Shown here in pieces: positions 41,930-51,105 of a stretch of DNA of 64,000 nucleotides. Every line of letters begins with the position of its first letter. Position 1 is the stretch's first letter. The translations under genes and the position numbers were made by a program. This stretch comes from Phymatolithon calcareum (taxonomy: Eukaryota > Rhodophyta > Florideophyceae > Hapalidiales). Location: NCBI GenBank assembly GCA_977006965.1, contig OZ345381.1, positions 1,612,001-1,676,000 on the forward strand, written 5' to 3'. Below the pieces are notes generated by a model. The model ran no database searches and was not told where the DNA came from. It saw only the letters and a list, made by a program, of their open reading frames with translations.

Positions 41930-42589
41930 AGTTATTTTAGTTGGCGACAGGGAGCTTGAACTTGTAGTTCGGTTCCGCCTATCCCACAGTATGAGTGAAT
42001 TCGTTTGCTTAGGTTCTTCATCGTTGAACTTCATCGTCGGTTACTATGATGTCATCCTTTCCACATCTCCCCCTTCTTCGAAGACTCCAGTTTGAATTAT
42101 GCGTTTGCAGATGGAGCAAGGAATATATGTCGCTGTGTTCCCTATCAGATGGTCAAATGCAGTAGACTCAACGACTTTGTTATGAGATCCAGGAGTAGTG
42201 GCCATGCTCCTAGCCAGTAAATATCAGTTACATCACACGTTCATGTGCGATACAAGCTTGATAATGAGTACTGCAGTAAAGTCATCTCCCTATTCGTCGA
42301 CTTGGAACTCATAAATCATCCTAGCTGTAACCCGGTCTCATCGGACGAATAGGCACTATACCAGTACGTGGACATGAGAAGCTTTGGGTGTGCTGGAGTC
42401 TCCCACACAGTTAGGAGAGCCACTTCTCGATTGCTGACGATTAAGGCTTGCTGGTGAACCGTGGTTAATAGGCTTCATGTGTCAACTACACGAAAGATAA
42501 CAAGGATGCTCTGCAGATTTCATTATCTGCAATAACTTTACCGTACTCGTTAAAAAACCCTCGTTGCTGGCGCGCGCGAGCCTCTCTCA
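41930..42589. other. No supported gene
   Basis: Short frames only, no recognisable family. It lies between hairpin clusters. Confidence 0.35.
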
Positions 42590-42651
42590 AGCGACTACGG
42601 AAGTTTTTGTGAAAATTGAGCTCAATTTTCACAGAAACTTCCGTAGTCGCT
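42590..42651. repeat. 62-bp palindrome (one mismatch)
   Basis: The arms meet at GAG|CTC between 42620 and 42621 with no loop and 30 of 31 pairs matching. The left arm starts AGCGACTACGGAAGTTTTTG. Confidence 0.95.
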
Positions 42652-42694
42652 CTGGTGATATCAGCCATCTCTAGAGATGGCTGATATCACCAGA
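42651..42694. repeat. Perfect 44-bp palindrome abutting the previous one
   Basis: It is centred between 42672 and 42673. The left arm starts TCTGGTGATATCAGCCATCT. It shares its first base with the end of the 62-bp palindrome, so two cruciform-forming sequences lie back to back. Confidence 0.95.
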
Positions 42695-42814
42695 ACGTCG
42701 ACAAACTCCAACTCCGCCAATCTCTGAAACTCTCTAGTTCTTGGAGCCAATGACAATCTAGGCGTCTAGTCCGACTTCTAAGCATCGTGAGGAAGAAATG
42801 TTCCAATTGGACCC

Positions 42815-42884
42815 AAAAAATTTTCGAAAATTTTTTCATGTCCCCAAAGCGAAGAGAGCTCCCCCATAAAACGGGGAGCTCTTC
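42815..42884. repeat. Two more hairpins: AT palindrome and GC stem-loop
   Basis: AAAAAATTTTCGAAAATTTT.. (42815-42836) is a 22-bp palindrome. 42851-42884 is a stem-loop with GAAGAG(AG)CTCCCC / GGGGAGCTCTTC arms around a CATAAAAC-type loop. Confidence 0.85.
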
Positions 42885-43283
42885 TGTTTCGGACACGATG
42901 GATTTGCAAAATAACCTTATTCTGAAAGCTGTACAGTACTGTAATTAGAAAATGTTCGAAATCAACTACTGTACTTGAATGAGAACGTAAGCGAAGGATT
43001 GTAGCGCAACGAAAAGTCTCTCAGGTGCAACGATAATTGACAAAGGGAGCTTCAATTAAACAGAAATCCAATCCAATGCAGAACTGTAATTATCATACAG
43101 TTTATTGTTGAATAATGCACGGTGGGTTTCTCTCGCGTTACGCAATTCAAGTTGTGAAACCAATTACATGGTGTTTCATGGTGATCAAATTCGACTCCCC
43201 CGACGCGTGCTTTTACCCGCCTCATTTTCCTACGACAGGTTTAGAGATTGCTCATCAGTTCCGCGGCGGTGCGAAGGAGGGCT

Positions 43284-44441
43284 ATGGTGTCAGACAAATA
43301 CACCAATATGCAGATGGGCCTAGCTAAGATGCACTTTCCTGCAATTGTCGCGCTCCTCGCTCTCCTGTGCTGCGTGTCCGGTCGACAATTTTTTCGGACC
43401 CTAATTCCCAATGGGGCAAACCCGGGCTTAAATTGTTCTCATCTTGGTCACAAAAATTGCAAAATGCCTACACAACTAGGCCAACCAAACAATAACAAGT
43501 TCGGACTTGACTTCAGAGCTGCCGGATTTAATTGGACGATGGAACTGTGCATGAAGGACTCCGACGATGACGGTCTCACAAATGGAGAAGAACTTGGTGA
43601 CCCGTGTTGCGAATGGACGAAAGAGAATCAGAAGCTCAACCGTACCGAAAACGTCAGTCATCCTGGCGATGCATCGAAGAAGGCCACTGGCAATGTGAAG
43701 TGCAGTAAAGAAATCGCGTCGGACACGAACACAACCAACCCGTCTACGAACACGAACACAACCAACTCGTCTACGAACACGAACACAACCAACTCGTCTA
43801 CGACCACGAACACAACCAACCCGTCGACAACCACGAACACAACCAACCCGTCGACAACCACGAACACAACCAACCCGTCCCCGAACACGACCTCGACGAA
43901 TACGACAAACTCGTCAGCCGTCTGTTTCCCGGGCGATTCACAGGTCGCTCTTGCAGACGGGTCCATCATTCTCATGGAAAAGCTCACCGTCGGTGACCTT
44001 GTGGAGGTCGCCGCTGGCACATTTAGCCCCGTGTTCATGTTCACTCACAAGATTGAGGACATACAAACCGAGTTTGTGAGCATTAGCACCCGTTGCGGTG
44101 CACAATTGCATCTTTCCCCGGGTCACTTCGTATACTTTAATGACAAGCTCGCACCGGCAGCCGAAGTGCTTGTCGGTGATCATGTTGAGGTTGATGGAGG
44201 GTCTGACGATGTCGTTGCGGTGGCCAGGGTCGTTAAAAAAGGATTATACAATCCGCAGACAGTTCATGGTGATATCGTCGTCAACCGTTTCCGAGTGTCG
44301 ACGTTCACGGAATCGTTCCGTTATGGCGGTGCACAAGCAGCGCTTATGCCCTTCCGCGCACTTTACAGCTGGTGCGGCGTCTATTTCCGTGCGTTTGAGA
44401 GTGGCGTTCGCGAGGCGTTTCTGCCCCGCACGGAGTTGTAA
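43284..44441 (+). CDS. Secreted temptin-Hint (hedgehog-autoprocessing-like) protein 1
   Basis: ATG 43284 gives 385 aa; ATG 43329 is a likelier start because it opens directly on a signal peptide (MHFPAIVALLALLCCVSG). Next is a temptin-like Cys-rich domain: LIPNG, CSHLGHKNC, NNKFGLDFRAAGFNW, and a Ca-binding-type loop DSDDDGLTNGEELGDPCCEW. A Thr/Asn-rich linker of six 9-residue repeats (TNTTNPSTN type) follows. The C-terminal 170 residues form a Hint module: nucleophile Cys in VCFPGDSQVALADGS, block B His in LHLSPGHFVYF, and VVKKGLYNPQTVHGDIVVN. This parallels Hedgehog layout: a secreted signal domain joined to a self-cleaving Hint/Hog domain. Temptin is a secreted attractin-complex pheromone in Aplysia. 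Secretion and autocatalytic release of the N-domain are inferred. The tandem neighbour has the same architecture. A stem-loop follows the stop codon. Confidence 0.8.
   Translation: MVSDKYTNMQMGLAKMHFPAIVALLALLCCVSGRQFFRTLIPNGANPGLNCSHLGHKNCKMPTQLGQPNNNKFGLDFRAAGFNWTMELCMKDSDDDGLTNGEELGDPCCEWTKENQKLNRTENVSHPGDASKKATGNVKCSKEIASDTNTTNPSTNTNTTNSSTNTNTTNSSTTTNTTNPSTTTNTTNPSTTTNTTNPSPNTTSTNTTNSSAVCFPGDSQVALADGSIILMEKLTVGDLVEVAAGTFSPVFMFTHKIEDIQTEFVSISTRCGAQLHLSPGHFVYFNDKLAPAAEVLVGDHVEVDGGSDDVVAVARVVKKGLYNPQTVHGDIVVNRFRVSTFTESFRYGGAQAALMPFRALYSWCGVYFRAFESGVREAFLPRTEL
43724..43885 (+). repeat. 27-bp coding minisatellite, six units
   Basis: Tandem 27-bp units encode the Thr/Asn linker of the first temptin-Hint protein (TNTTN(P/S)ST(N/T)). 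The second protein has no such array; its linker is Ser/Pro/Thr-rich and non-repetitive. The array could be length-polymorphic. N-x-T/S sequons in each unit would allow dense N-glycosylation. Confidence 0.85.
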
Positions 44442-44465
44442 CGCCGTTGTCAGCATTGGGATTTT

Positions 44466-44500
44466 GGCCTACGGAAAGAGTTGAGCTCGACTCTTTCTGA
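44466..44500. repeat. Stem-loop just after the temptin-Hint 1 stop
   Basis: The arms GAAAGAGTTGAG and CTCGACTCTTTC (one mismatch) meet at GAGCTC about 30 bp after the stop codon. A role in 3'-end formation is possible but not shown. Confidence 0.55.
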
Positions 44501-44856
44501 AGTCGTTCTACGTTCCAGGCGTTCAAAAGCTTATCTTCCCCGATATTATTAGTAACTACTTTGTCAGCTCGGGTGGTGAGGTGAGTGTAGATATCTTGGA
44601 AAATACAAATTCAAAATATTGTTTTGAAGATCGTTATCACTTCCCTTTCCTACCGTTCTCTATGTTTGGCCATTGCTAAGCATGACCACTGTCGGTGAAG
44701 GAGCTCACAATAATTCGGTCAACGGTACCAAAGCCGACAGTGTATATTTTGCAGTCGACCACGGCCGCCTCACCGAACACGGCCCAACATTTGAAAAACC
44801 AACCAGCCCTCCAGAAGTGTGTCCCGCGTCTATCAAGACACGGTCGATCTACCAAG

Positions 44857-45876
44857 ATGAATACGATCTTCGCCATCCTCGTGCTTCTGTCTCTCCTTTC
44901 ACGCGTACCCGCTCGCCCGAAATACCCTGCGCTTATCCCGAATGGTAATGCGTCGAAGATTCCCAACTCGGGCATTGATTGCGCTCATCTTGGCCACAAA
45001 AACTGTATAGTCCCGAAACAGAATGAAAGCGCAATCAACAACAAGTTTGGGCTGGACTTCAAGGCCGCGGGCTACAATTGGACCAAAGCGTTTTGCACGC
45101 AAGACTCGGACAATGACGGACTCACTAACGGCGAGGAGCTAGGTGACCCATGCTGCGAATGGTCCACTACGAATAAGACTCAGTTGCGCACCACCAACCT
45201 AAGTAATCCCGCTGATGCAAGTAAGAAGGCTGTCGGCAACGTTACCTGCGCCAGGAGTAAGGTGTCTCCCACACCCACGTCGAGTCCCTCAAAAGTCACA
45301 AAACCTTCGCCAGCCGCCTCGCAGAAGGGGACCTCTACACCGACAACCAACTCAACGTCCGTCTGTTTCCCAGGTGATGCGCATGTGGCCCTTGACAATG
45401 GGTCAATTGTAAGAATGGCCTCGCTCGAAATCGGTGATCATGCCGAAGTCGCTGCCGGGGTGTACAGCCCGGTATTCATGTTCACTCACAAGATTGCGGA
45501 CATTCGATCTGAGTTTGTCAGCATCCGCACACGTCGTGGTGCAAATCTGCACCTCTCCACTGGGCATTTCCTGTACGTTGATAGCAAGCTGGCTCCGGCC
45601 GTCGATGTTCGCGTCGGGCATCACGTCGAGGTTGATGGCAAGCCTGATGATGTGGTGGCTGTCGATAGAATTGTCAAGAAGGGCTTATACAACCCACAGA
45701 CCATTCATGGGGATATTGTGGTTGACCGCGTCAGAGTTGCCACGTTTACTCGGGCGTTTCATTATGGCGCCTCGCAGGCGGCACTGTCCCCGTTTCGCGC
45801 TGCGTACAGATCGTTTGGTGTCAACTTTCAGGCCTTTGAGAGAGGTGTCATATGTGCGTTCGTGCCTTGTCTATAG
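44857..45876 (+). CDS. Secreted temptin-Hint (hedgehog-autoprocessing-like) protein 2
   Basis: ATG 44857 gives 339 aa and opens on a clear signal peptide (MNTIFAILVLLSLLSRVPA). The upstream open frame begins only with GTG. Domains in order: temptin-like (ALIPNG, CAHLGHKNC, INNKFGLDFKAAGYNW, DSDNDGLTNGEELGDPCCEW), a Ser/Thr/Pro linker (SPTPTSSPSKVTKPS), then the Hint module. That module has SVCFPGDAHVALDNGSIVRM (nucleophile Cys), PVFMFTHKIADI, LHLSTGHFLYV (catalytic His) and VKKGLYNPQTIHGDIVVDRV. It is highly similar to protein 1 in both end domains, while signal peptide and linker differ. That pattern indicates an old tandem duplication with selection on temptin and Hint domains. Key Cys and His are present, so autoprocessing is expected but unproven. 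Intergenic distance from gene 1 is about 415 bp, same strand. Confidence 0.82.
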   Translation: MNTIFAILVLLSLLSRVPARPKYPALIPNGNASKIPNSGIDCAHLGHKNCIVPKQNESAINNKFGLDFKAAGYNWTKAFCTQDSDNDGLTNGEELGDPCCEWSTTNKTQLRTTNLSNPADASKKAVGNVTCARSKVSPTPTSSPSKVTKPSPAASQKGTSTPTTNSTSVCFPGDAHVALDNGSIVRMASLEIGDHAEVAAGVYSPVFMFTHKIADIRSEFVSIRTRRGANLHLSTGHFLYVDSKLAPAVDVRVGHHVEVDGKPDDVVAVDRIVKKGLYNPQTIHGDIVVDRVRVATFTRAFHYGASQAALSPFRAAYRSFGVNFQAFERGVICAFVPCL

Positions 45877-46053
45877 ACTGTTATTTTAAATGGTAATAAG
45901 TAGATTTGCTAGTCGAGATATGGATGTCAAAGTTGCAACAGGGCGAAAACAATTGACTTAGAGGACCTAAATCCTGCTATATAGTCGGGCTTCACCTGGT
46001 GAACACTCACTTGTACATTCTGACCAAGTATTCCATAGCGGTGTCCCTCGTCT

Positions 46054-46380
46054 CAAAGCATTGGAAAAAATAATTGCTATTGTAATTATTTAAATTATTG
46101 TTCCAATAATTTATTCCTGAGTCTCGCATATTTATTGTATTTATTGAGATCGTCGTGGTTGCGACAATTATTGTATCGGACTCCTCATTTTTTCGATCCG
46201 GTTATTCTATCGCGACAGAAAGTAGCAAGAAGGATCCAATAATTCGGGGAATAACCAGTTATTTATACCTCGCTGAACTTGAATACAATAATTTATTGCT
46301 TCTGCGTTCAACAATAAATTATTTATTCTCGACACTTTTCGAGAAAAGAATAAAAATAAATAAATAATTCCAATGCTTTG
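46054..46380. mobile_element. Foldback/MITE-like element, 327 bp
   Basis: The terminal inverted repeat is CAAAGCATTGGAA...TTCCAATGCTTTG (13 bp exact). The interior is AT-rich and dominated by AATAATT/AATTATT words that fold on themselves, including ACAATAATTTATTG..CAATAAATTATT. No clean target duplication is visible. No coding capacity. Confidence 0.65.
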
Positions 46381-47667
46381 AAGAGCGCCTAAGCAACGTA
46401 TACTGATTAACGACTGGCGCGGGGAGGGTCCAATTTTTTGCCTCCGTAGTAAGGGCGACCAGACGGTAGGGATGATTTGGTTTATTGTCATTTTTCCATG
46501 GGACCCAACTCTACTAGTAAAGAGATATAGACTGGGAGGAGTGCGCTTGATGAATATGCTCCGAAATTCTAATGAAGGCATCCTGGGCACGGGGCGAGAA
46601 GTGCAGGAGAAGAATCTGTGGACATTCTGACGGACCACTGGCCGCGACCCCAGAGTAGGATTCCGGCCTACCGAACCAACACATGAGGAGCGCATGACAC
46701 AGGAGCACGAGATGAAGCTTGTGACGTCGGCCACCATAGACTCTAGTATAGAACACGTGAGCCTTCGGAACACACGAGGGAAACCTAGCTCCAAATTTAA
46801 TCTGAAACAGATTTACCGGGCAGAACAGTAAAATCTCATTATGTACTCTCCGACGCAATATCAGGGTGCTTGACTAGGCGTGCTGGCACGCACCTCTCGG
46901 TTAAAAGCCTACTTCGCCTCTGATCGTCGGTGCGTGTCAGCACGCATTCGTCTATCTGGCGAACTGTCTTGTCGAAGCTGTGTGTGTTTCTCGGATCATA
47001 TATTATTTAATTTTTTTAATAAAGTAGCAGCGATCGCTCGCACGTCATCACCAACTTTACTTCTAGCTGCTTCTCTGGTTGGCATTCCCTTTCAAGCTAT
47101 TCGCATGCTGCGCTCGAGCCATCCCGCGAAGCGCTCCGCGAGTATCCACCCGGAGCTCCGACGCGTTCAAGAGGACTTTTTTCTGTTCGATTATAACATC
47201 GCCCGGTGTCCCAAGATTACAATTCGATCCAGGAGAGTCATTAGAGGTTATTTGTGTTTCGGCAAATAAACAAAATCGCAAACAAGCTCGGATGAAGCCG
47301 AACATGTCCTCGGTAAATCTCACTTCGTGTTTTCTTGCCCCTCTAGGTTGTGTGCGCTCAGACGACATCGCAGGTGAGCAATGCACATGCTGATGACAAT
47401 AATGAATATTGTGATCCGCATGCGCATTATTGTGGTTGTTGATCTAACCGCAGGGTGGCAGGATCATATATAATCCTCTGTTTCATAATTTTAATTATGA
47501 AACAACGGGCTGTAGAGAACATCGCGGCATTCAATCTCCCAAGCCTATGATATAGGCCCATGGTTCGTCTTACTTTACATCCAGGAACAGATTAATTTCC
47601 CTGCACCAATCGAAAAATATCAAAGTATCATACTAAGAGCTCACGGAAACATGGGATATCATTTCCC
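46381..47667. other. No supported gene; one GC-rich hairpin
   Basis: A minus frame (46858-46514, 114 aa) is unrecognised. At 46878-46945 the arms GCGTGCTGGCACGCACC and GGTGCGTGTCAGCACGC pair at 16 of 17 positions across a 34-nt loop. GTTTCATAATTTTAATTATG.. near 47482-47506 is a small palindrome. Confidence 0.4.
46878..46945. repeat. GC-rich hairpin, 17-bp stem
   Basis: The stem GCGTGCTGGCACGCACC pairs with GGTGCGTGTCAGCACGC at 16 of 17 positions, with a 34-nt loop. It could be a structured RNA if transcribed, or a short MITE remnant. Confidence 0.7.
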
Positions 47668-47675
47668 ATGATGAT
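47668..47675. repeat. hAT target-site duplication, left copy
   Basis: ATGATGAT, identical to 50086-50093, directly abuts the left TIR. Confidence 0.95.
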
Positions 47676-50085
47676 CAGGCATTGGGAACAATATTTTGCA
47701 CTATATTGGAGAGTCAAGGCGACGATCAATACATCTAGCAGTAGATTCCCTTTTCGTCAATAGGTATTGCAATATGTTGGATTTTATTGGAGCCACAAGA
47801 CGACGAACAATACCAATAGCAATAGATCCCCTTTCGTCAATAGGTACTTCAATACGAATCAACAGGATCAGGGACAAGACGTCACATCTCCTGCAGAGCT
47901 TGTTGCTCGGCATCTTCACCGATTCTTTCAGCAATACGAGCGCTGCGCGCATTACTCATTGCAGTAACCACTGTCTGTAAATTCCAATAGCCACGATTAA
48001 CCTTCAGAAACAGAAGAGATTCAAACAACAAAGGGGTAATACGCTGCCTGTTATCAGCCAGAATACCCCCTGCTAGAGAAAACAGTCTTTCGACTTCAGC
48101 TGAGGATCCAAGAATAAATCGCAAGTTCATGTAGGACGGGGTATTGTCTTGACGGCGTCTCTTTCGTTTCATAAAAATCTCAGACAATGATAATGCCCCA
48201 TCTTCTTCTTCATCCTCTATCTCACCAACAGTAGTGTTAGACTCCAATAGCAAATGTTCGCATGCGACCTTTTCCGAAATTGAAAGCGTCTCAATTTCAT
48301 TTCGCTGAATTTTTACAACCCCGGATTCGAAAGCGGTGTCAGGCGAGTGTACAGAGTGAAGCTTAGTATGGTCATCACCAAGTGTGCAGCCGAACAAACA
48401 GGAGACTGGATTGTCCTTCTGAGCAGTGACAGTCTCGTTAAGAGTGTCCAATAGAAAACGAGACTCATCCAACGTAATACCTCTCTTCTGCAACTTCGTG
48501 GTCACAACATTGATCTCCTTGAGTTGCAACGCCAATTTAGAGCACTGTGTACGAAAGCGGTTAGTACGAGATATGGTTAGGTGAAGACCGTCAGTATCCG
48601 CAACTTCTTGCAATTCATCCCGTATCGATATGAATCGGTTCAGCATTGAAGATAGACCAGACCAACGTGTGGCAGAGGGTAGAACAGGAGATAGACTTGT
48701 CAAACGATGCAGCATTGCACGGTTCTTGATGCTGCTCTTGCATTCCCGCATCGTCGTTCTCACGTCACCCAGAGTTCGGCGGAGGTCCGGTGCAGATACC
48801 ATTACGTTGACATCGAGGGCTAGCTTATGGTTACAACACCCGACGTGCGGAATGTCCATTTGTCTCGCGATAACCTTGTTGAGAGCACAGCTGTCTCCGA
48901 TTTGGCAAACCGACCAATCGTGGACGTTAGCATGGTAGTAGTTGAAGATGTGCTCGAGTTGCCGAACATGCGTAGTTGCGTCAAACGATATCGCATGCGC
49001 CGATTCAATTTCACCTTCTTCGTCACGCTTCGCGATAGGAGAAATGGACAGCAGAGGCATAGAGAGCTGTTCAGACTGGATACTGCGGCCGTCAACAATT
49101 TGAGAAATCTTCTTCATGAACACTGCATAGATTGCCAGATAGTGAGTTCCGCTTTTGGTCCACCCGTCGTGCATTATAGCACCACGAGTTCCTTTCAATT
49201 CATTCCTGATAGCCGCCTCGACGATCTCCACGAGTTGAAAAATAGTTTCACGAGCTGCCTTGACCGAGATAGAAGCCTCTAAACCTCCAAAACCACGAAA
49301 TTTGGGATTTTCCACGTATGAAATCGGCAATGACAGGGATACGATAACGTCCAAGTAGGTGTACATCGCTTTTTCGCGAGCCGTCGACGACAGATTGGCA
49401 TCAAAGTACGACGCGATGCTCCTTGAACCATCCTGAGCGGCATTTTGTGCCATCACTGCATTATACATAGCCGTCAACTGGGTTTCGTCGCCACCTGCAA
49501 CACAAGATAGTAGATGCGAGTAAGGACTACTCCAGCCGCATCCTTTTGGGAACGATATCAGTGGGCTCGAACTCTTGCAGTTCCTCAACCGGGGGCATTC
49601 AAAAACATAGCAGGCGACATTTTCGCGGTCGGGTTGATTTGGCTTTCGCGACGATATCCTTTTCACAACATCATCCTTCTTGACCATCAGTGCCTTGACC
49701 ACATATTGCTGTGTGGGTTTTCGGGCCATGTTGCGGATATGGAACGCAGGAAAGTGAAACTCAGGTGACGCGGAGTAGAACAGTTCCACACTCTGCAGGC
49801 CGTAGCTTCGAATCTCTCGCCGGCCGGCGGAGCTTTAACTTTACAGAGAATTGTAAATCAATCGCTAAGAACGCTCGACGTACCGGTGGATCGCAGGAGC
49901 TACGTTTACCTTAGGAAAATACGTATCTTGATCATGGATCTAGGTAGCTCGCCGCACCAATAGGTACTGCAATAGATAGCTTGCGCGCCAATACGTATTG
50001 CAATAGATACGTAGCTTCCCAATAGTAGTGCAATACCAATACGTTGCAATTTGTTGCAATACCAACATGTTACTCCCAATGCCTG
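47676..50085. mobile_element. Complete hAT transposon, 2410 bp
   Basis: Ends are CAGGCATTGGGA (47676-47687) and TCCCAATGCCTG (50074-50085), exact 12-bp terminal inverted repeats that continue imperfectly to about 23 bp. They are flanked by a perfect 8-bp target duplication ATGATGAT, the hAT hallmark. Subterminal copies of a 17-bp motif CAATA(G/C)GTA(T/C)T(G/T)CAATA occur at 47758, 47838, 49958 and 49989, likely transposase-binding sites. The left subterminal region also holds a tandem duplication of about 72 bp (47701-47774 and 47785-47854). One intact transposase frame sits inside. Perfect duplication and intact frame indicate recent insertion and possible autonomy. Confidence 0.95.
47882..49729 (-). 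CDS. hAT-family transposase (615 aa)
   Basis: ATG 49729 is the first in frame; upstream codons open only with GTG. The N-terminus is basic (MARKPTQQYVVKALMVKKDD). A BED-like zinc segment at about residues 40-80 has CYVFECPRL and SPYSHLLSC. Residues 184-190 read AIMHDGW, the conserved first catalytic Asp block of hAT enzymes. VGCCNHKLALDV matches the C-x2-H region. SSAEVERLFSLAGGILADNR (about 542-561) with the following RITPLLFESLLFLKVN is the hAT C-terminal dimerisation domain with the catalytic Glu. The frame is unbroken. It excises and reinserts the enclosing element by cut-and-paste through a hairpin on the donor. It lies within the TIR-bounded unit 47676-50085. Confidence 0.93.
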   Translation of the reverse strand: MARKPTQQYVVKALMVKKDDVVKRISSRKPNQPDRENVACYVFECPRLRNCKSSSPLISFPKGCGWSSPYSHLLSCVAGGDETQLTAMYNAVMAQNAAQDGSRSIASYFDANLSSTAREKAMYTYLDVIVSLSLPISYVENPKFRGFGGLEASISVKAARETIFQLVEIVEAAIRNELKGTRGAIMHDGWTKSGTHYLAIYAVFMKKISQIVDGRSIQSEQLSMPLLSISPIAKRDEEGEIESAHAISFDATTHVRQLEHIFNYYHANVHDWSVCQIGDSCALNKVIARQMDIPHVGCCNHKLALDVNVMVSAPDLRRTLGDVRTTMRECKSSIKNRAMLHRLTSLSPVLPSATRWSGLSSMLNRFISIRDELQEVADTDGLHLTISRTNRFRTQCSKLALQLKEINVVTTKLQKRGITLDESRFLLDTLNETVTAQKDNPVSCLFGCTLGDDHTKLHSVHSPDTAFESGVVKIQRNEIETLSISEKVACEHLLLESNTTVGEIEDEEEDGALSLSEIFMKRKRRRQDNTPSYMNLRFILGSSAEVERLFSLAGGILADNRQRITPLLFESLLFLKVNRGYWNLQTVVTAMSNARSARIAERIGEDAEQQALQEM

Positions 50086-50093
50086 ATGATGAT
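50086..50093. repeat. hAT target-site duplication, right copy
   Basis: ATGATGAT, identical to 47668-47675. Confidence 0.95.
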
Positions 50094-51105
50094 ATCATAG
50101 TTAGTTTTATCTAGAAGCGCCCAAGAGTAACGTTACTTGGATAATTACTTACATCTTGCGTCAACGCGTTACATGGATGAAAACTATACTGTCGTACCAA
50201 ATGCAATTGAGGGCAGTTCTGTCAGGGTCGTCCCGTCGGTGTTGACGGGTTGAGAGACTGACTAGAATGAGTTTGGGATAATCGGCCTTATAGTCCAGGT
50301 ACGCTTATCCGGGGCGATTGCTATAGCGGCCGCCAAAGGCGTGAGCGGTATCGCGGTAGTGATTCCTTTGTCTGTAATGATTCAGGGGTTTAATGAGGTG
50401 TAGGTTATTCTTGTCTTGGCTTCTTTGCTCTACCTATCCTACAGTCTCTTATAGGCAAGTCCTCCCTCTTGGTATTCTACTCTAGTATCTACATTAGGTT
50501 AACACTGCTTAGAGCGTGCTGTAACCGCTTCAGGAACCATCCCGTTTGGGCACAGGATTATGCATGTGCTCCGTTTGGGTGCCGTGCATGCCACCGATTC
50601 AAGTGCATGCATATGCACTTGTAGTACACTGCAGATAGTGCACTCGATGTTACTTGCGATACACTTGGAGGAACCGACATATACCTAAGAATTGGGAACA
50701 AGCTGACCGTCCCCGTGCTCAAACACGAGTCATCGGGATATGCATACGGCACATACATATATGTGCTGTATGCACATACGGATCGTGCTCCCATCAAGGG
50801 TGAAGCCAATTTGATTATTGGGGATTGTTGTCTATGAGGCAATCTCGCAATCGACTTCCTCCCAGAATATTTTTGCAATCCCAACTGCAATCCCGCCTCT
50901 CGACAGGGAGATATCCGTACTGCAATTCAACGATTCCCAATGAATACCAACTTCAATTGGATAAATCCGCTACTTTTTCTGAGGCGTACCTCCGGGGTTC
51001 TGTCCACATCTAACATCTGCAGATTTCCTTTGCAACAGTCTTTTCTTATAAATTCTTCAAATAATCTACAATTCCAAGTGATACAGGGAACACTTTGATG
51101 ATTAG
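50094..51105. other. No supported gene; two small hairpins
   Basis: CAAGTGCATGCATATGCACTTG (about 50600-50621) and a 13/14-bp stem GCATACGGCACATA / TATGTGCTGTATGC (50742-50773) fold back. An ATTGGGAACAA word (about 50689) and a CCCAAT word (about 50937) echo hAT ends but no element could be bounded. Confidence 0.4.

Noticed and set aside
46207-46858. Minus-strand frames of 195 and 114 codons
   Set aside because: They overlap each other and the foldback element and show no family pattern; insufficient to call a gene.
50689-50942. Small MITE suggested by ATTGGGAACAA and CCCAAT words
   Set aside because: The words are too short and no matching target duplication flanks them.
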